From JAOUFP01 sp963801505 (lineage in GTDB: Bacteria; Nitrospirota; Thermodesulfovibrionia; Thermodesulfovibrionales; UBA6898): DNA of 64,000 nucleotides. Shown piece after piece: positions 63,250 to 64,000 of this stretch. Position 1 is the stretch's first letter. Every line of letters begins with the position of its first letter. The translations under genes were made by a program, and so were the position numbers. The notes beneath the pieces are model-generated. The model had not been told where the DNA came from and did no database searches. It worked only from the letters and a program-made list of their open reading frames with translations. Location: assembly GCA_963801505.1 (NCBI GenBank), contig CAWDEY010000018.1, forward strand, positions 1-64,000, in the 5' to 3' direction.

Positions 63250-64000
63250 TGACTTGACCCGCAAGATGAAAATTTCAAATATTGATATGTACCAGAGTAT
63301 AAAGACCAGAATACACAGAAGCCTCCTGGAGCGCCTGGATTTTACGAATATCGACGCAATACCGGCTGATGTTCTCAGGAGAGAAGTCGGCAAGGTCGTT
63401 GAATCCCTGATAGAGGATGAGAAGATACCGCTTAGCCAGGTTGAGAAGGAGAGCCTTATCGTTGACGTTCAACATGAGACTTTTGGCCTTGGTCCGCTTG
63501 AAATTCTCCTTGCAGACCCGGATATATCCGACATCCTTGTCAATAGATACAACCAGGTTTATGTAGAAAAGGGCGGCAGGTTGTTCAAAAATGATGTGAT
63601 GTTCAGGGACGACAATCATCTGCTTCAGATAATAGACCGTATCGTGTCCAAGGTTGGTCGTAGGGTCGATGAGTCATCCCCTTATGTTGATGCAAGACTT
63701 CCTGACGGCTCCAGGGTGAATGCTATCATCCCTCCACTTGCTATTGACGGCCCGGTCCTTTCAATAAGGAGGTTCGGGGTCGATCCTTTAACGATGCCTG
63801 ATATATTGGCCTTTGGCACTTTGAATGAAGATATGGCTTTTATACTTGAGAATTGTGTAAAGACAAGATGCAACATACTGTTATCCGGAGGAACGGGGAC
63901 CGGGAAAACAACTCTTTTGAATATTCTCTCCGAGTTTATTTCCAATGATGAGAGGATCATCACAATTGAGGACTCGGCTGAATTGCAGATGAAGCAGGAG
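63236..64000 (+). CDS. cpaF: CpaF/TadA secretion ATPase, 3' end outside window
   Basis: The frame is open from ATG 63236 to the window edge, giving 255 residues. It contains LIVDVQHETFGLGPLEILLADPDISDILVN and DRIVSKVGRRVDESSPYVDARLPDGSRVNAIIPP. The Walker A motif is LSGGTGTGKTTLLN near residue 220. TadA is the hexameric ATPase that drives Flp pilus assembly. The C-terminal part lies beyond the window. Confidence 0.95.
   Translation, partial: MAISDDLTRKMKISNIDMYQSIKTRIHRSLLERLDFTNIDAIPADVLRREVGKVVESLIEDEKIPLSQVEKESLIVDVQHETFGLGPLEILLADPDISDILVNRYNQVYVEKGGRLFKNDVMFRDDNHLLQIIDRIVSKVGRRVDESSPYVDARLPDGSRVNAIIPPLAIDGPVLSIRRFGVDPLTMPDILAFGTLNEDMAFILENCVKTRCNILLSGGTGTGKTTLLNILSEFISNDERIITIEDSAELQMKQE

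Overview
This 64 kb window looks like part of a chromosome from an anaerobic or microaerophilic bacterium of the Nitrospirota or deltaproteobacterial type. That placement is an inference from gene content. The clues are a four-subunit pyruvate:ferredoxin oxidoreductase, MglA/MglB switch proteins, RemA, a split-Soret-type cytochrome, alpha2beta2 glycyl-tRNA synthetase, and an rplM-rpsI-argC order. I see no rRNA, tRNA or CRISPR array.

Layout. 1-5.1 kb (minus): argC, rpsI, rplM, glyS and glyQ. 5.3-8.4 kb (plus): a PstS-like binding protein translationally coupled to a hybrid sensor kinase. 8.6-11.7 kb: a Tat-exported cytochrome, a PilZ protein and an HD-GYP response regulator. 11.8-18.2 kb (minus): an arsenic and thiol-redox operon, in order DUF318 permease, thioredoxin-like protein, ArsR, ArsC, ACR3, thioredoxin, a small [2Fe-2S] protein that appears to contain selenocysteine, CcdA, FmdE-like protein, TauE-like exporter, and a broken ECF sigma factor. 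An ArsR-type promoter/operator lies upstream. 18.4-26.8 kb: methyltransferases, proS, a YceH-family protein, an exported protein, PilZ, gph, an exonuclease and a XerC/D recombinase. 26.9-29.9 kb: a yybP-ykoY (Mn2+) riboswitch with terminator, followed by a P2-type cation ATPase that carries two palindromic repeats inside its reading frame. 30-35 kb: an SspB-like protein, rnhA, a U32 peptidase, a TPR protein and a Mur ligase. 35-36.7 kb: decayed accessory DNA with two antitoxin-like genes, a beta-propeller remnant, an integrase remnant and repeats. 36.7-40.8 kb (minus): mglA/mglB and porGDAB. 41-50.8 kb (plus): yicC, remA, gmk, rpoZ, coaBC, TPR, roadblock, aroQ, pepP-like, efp, accB, accC and thiE. 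50.9-54.2 kb: a LivK-type lipoprotein, then a three-gene ferredoxin/HIT/Cys-rich operon. 54.3-64 kb (plus): a Tad/Flp pilus locus (TadE, TadE-like, TadG, Flp, TadE, CpaB, CpaC, CpaE, CpaF) that runs off the right edge.

Two features cut across the window. First, single-base indels break many genes, including essential ones: glyQ three times, proS twice, the DUF318 permease three times. The underlying sequence is therefore probably error-prone in places, and most of these are unlikely to be true pseudogenes. Second, several dispersed palindromic repeat families occur. One has four copies of about 85 nt, each containing a hairpin supported by compensatory changes and each oriented like the gene that follows. 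Another has inserted in frame into the ATPase.

The best candidates for something new are the TGA-containing CopZ/BFD-like gene in the arsenic operon, the four-copy hairpin element, and the in-frame palindromes in the cation ATPase.
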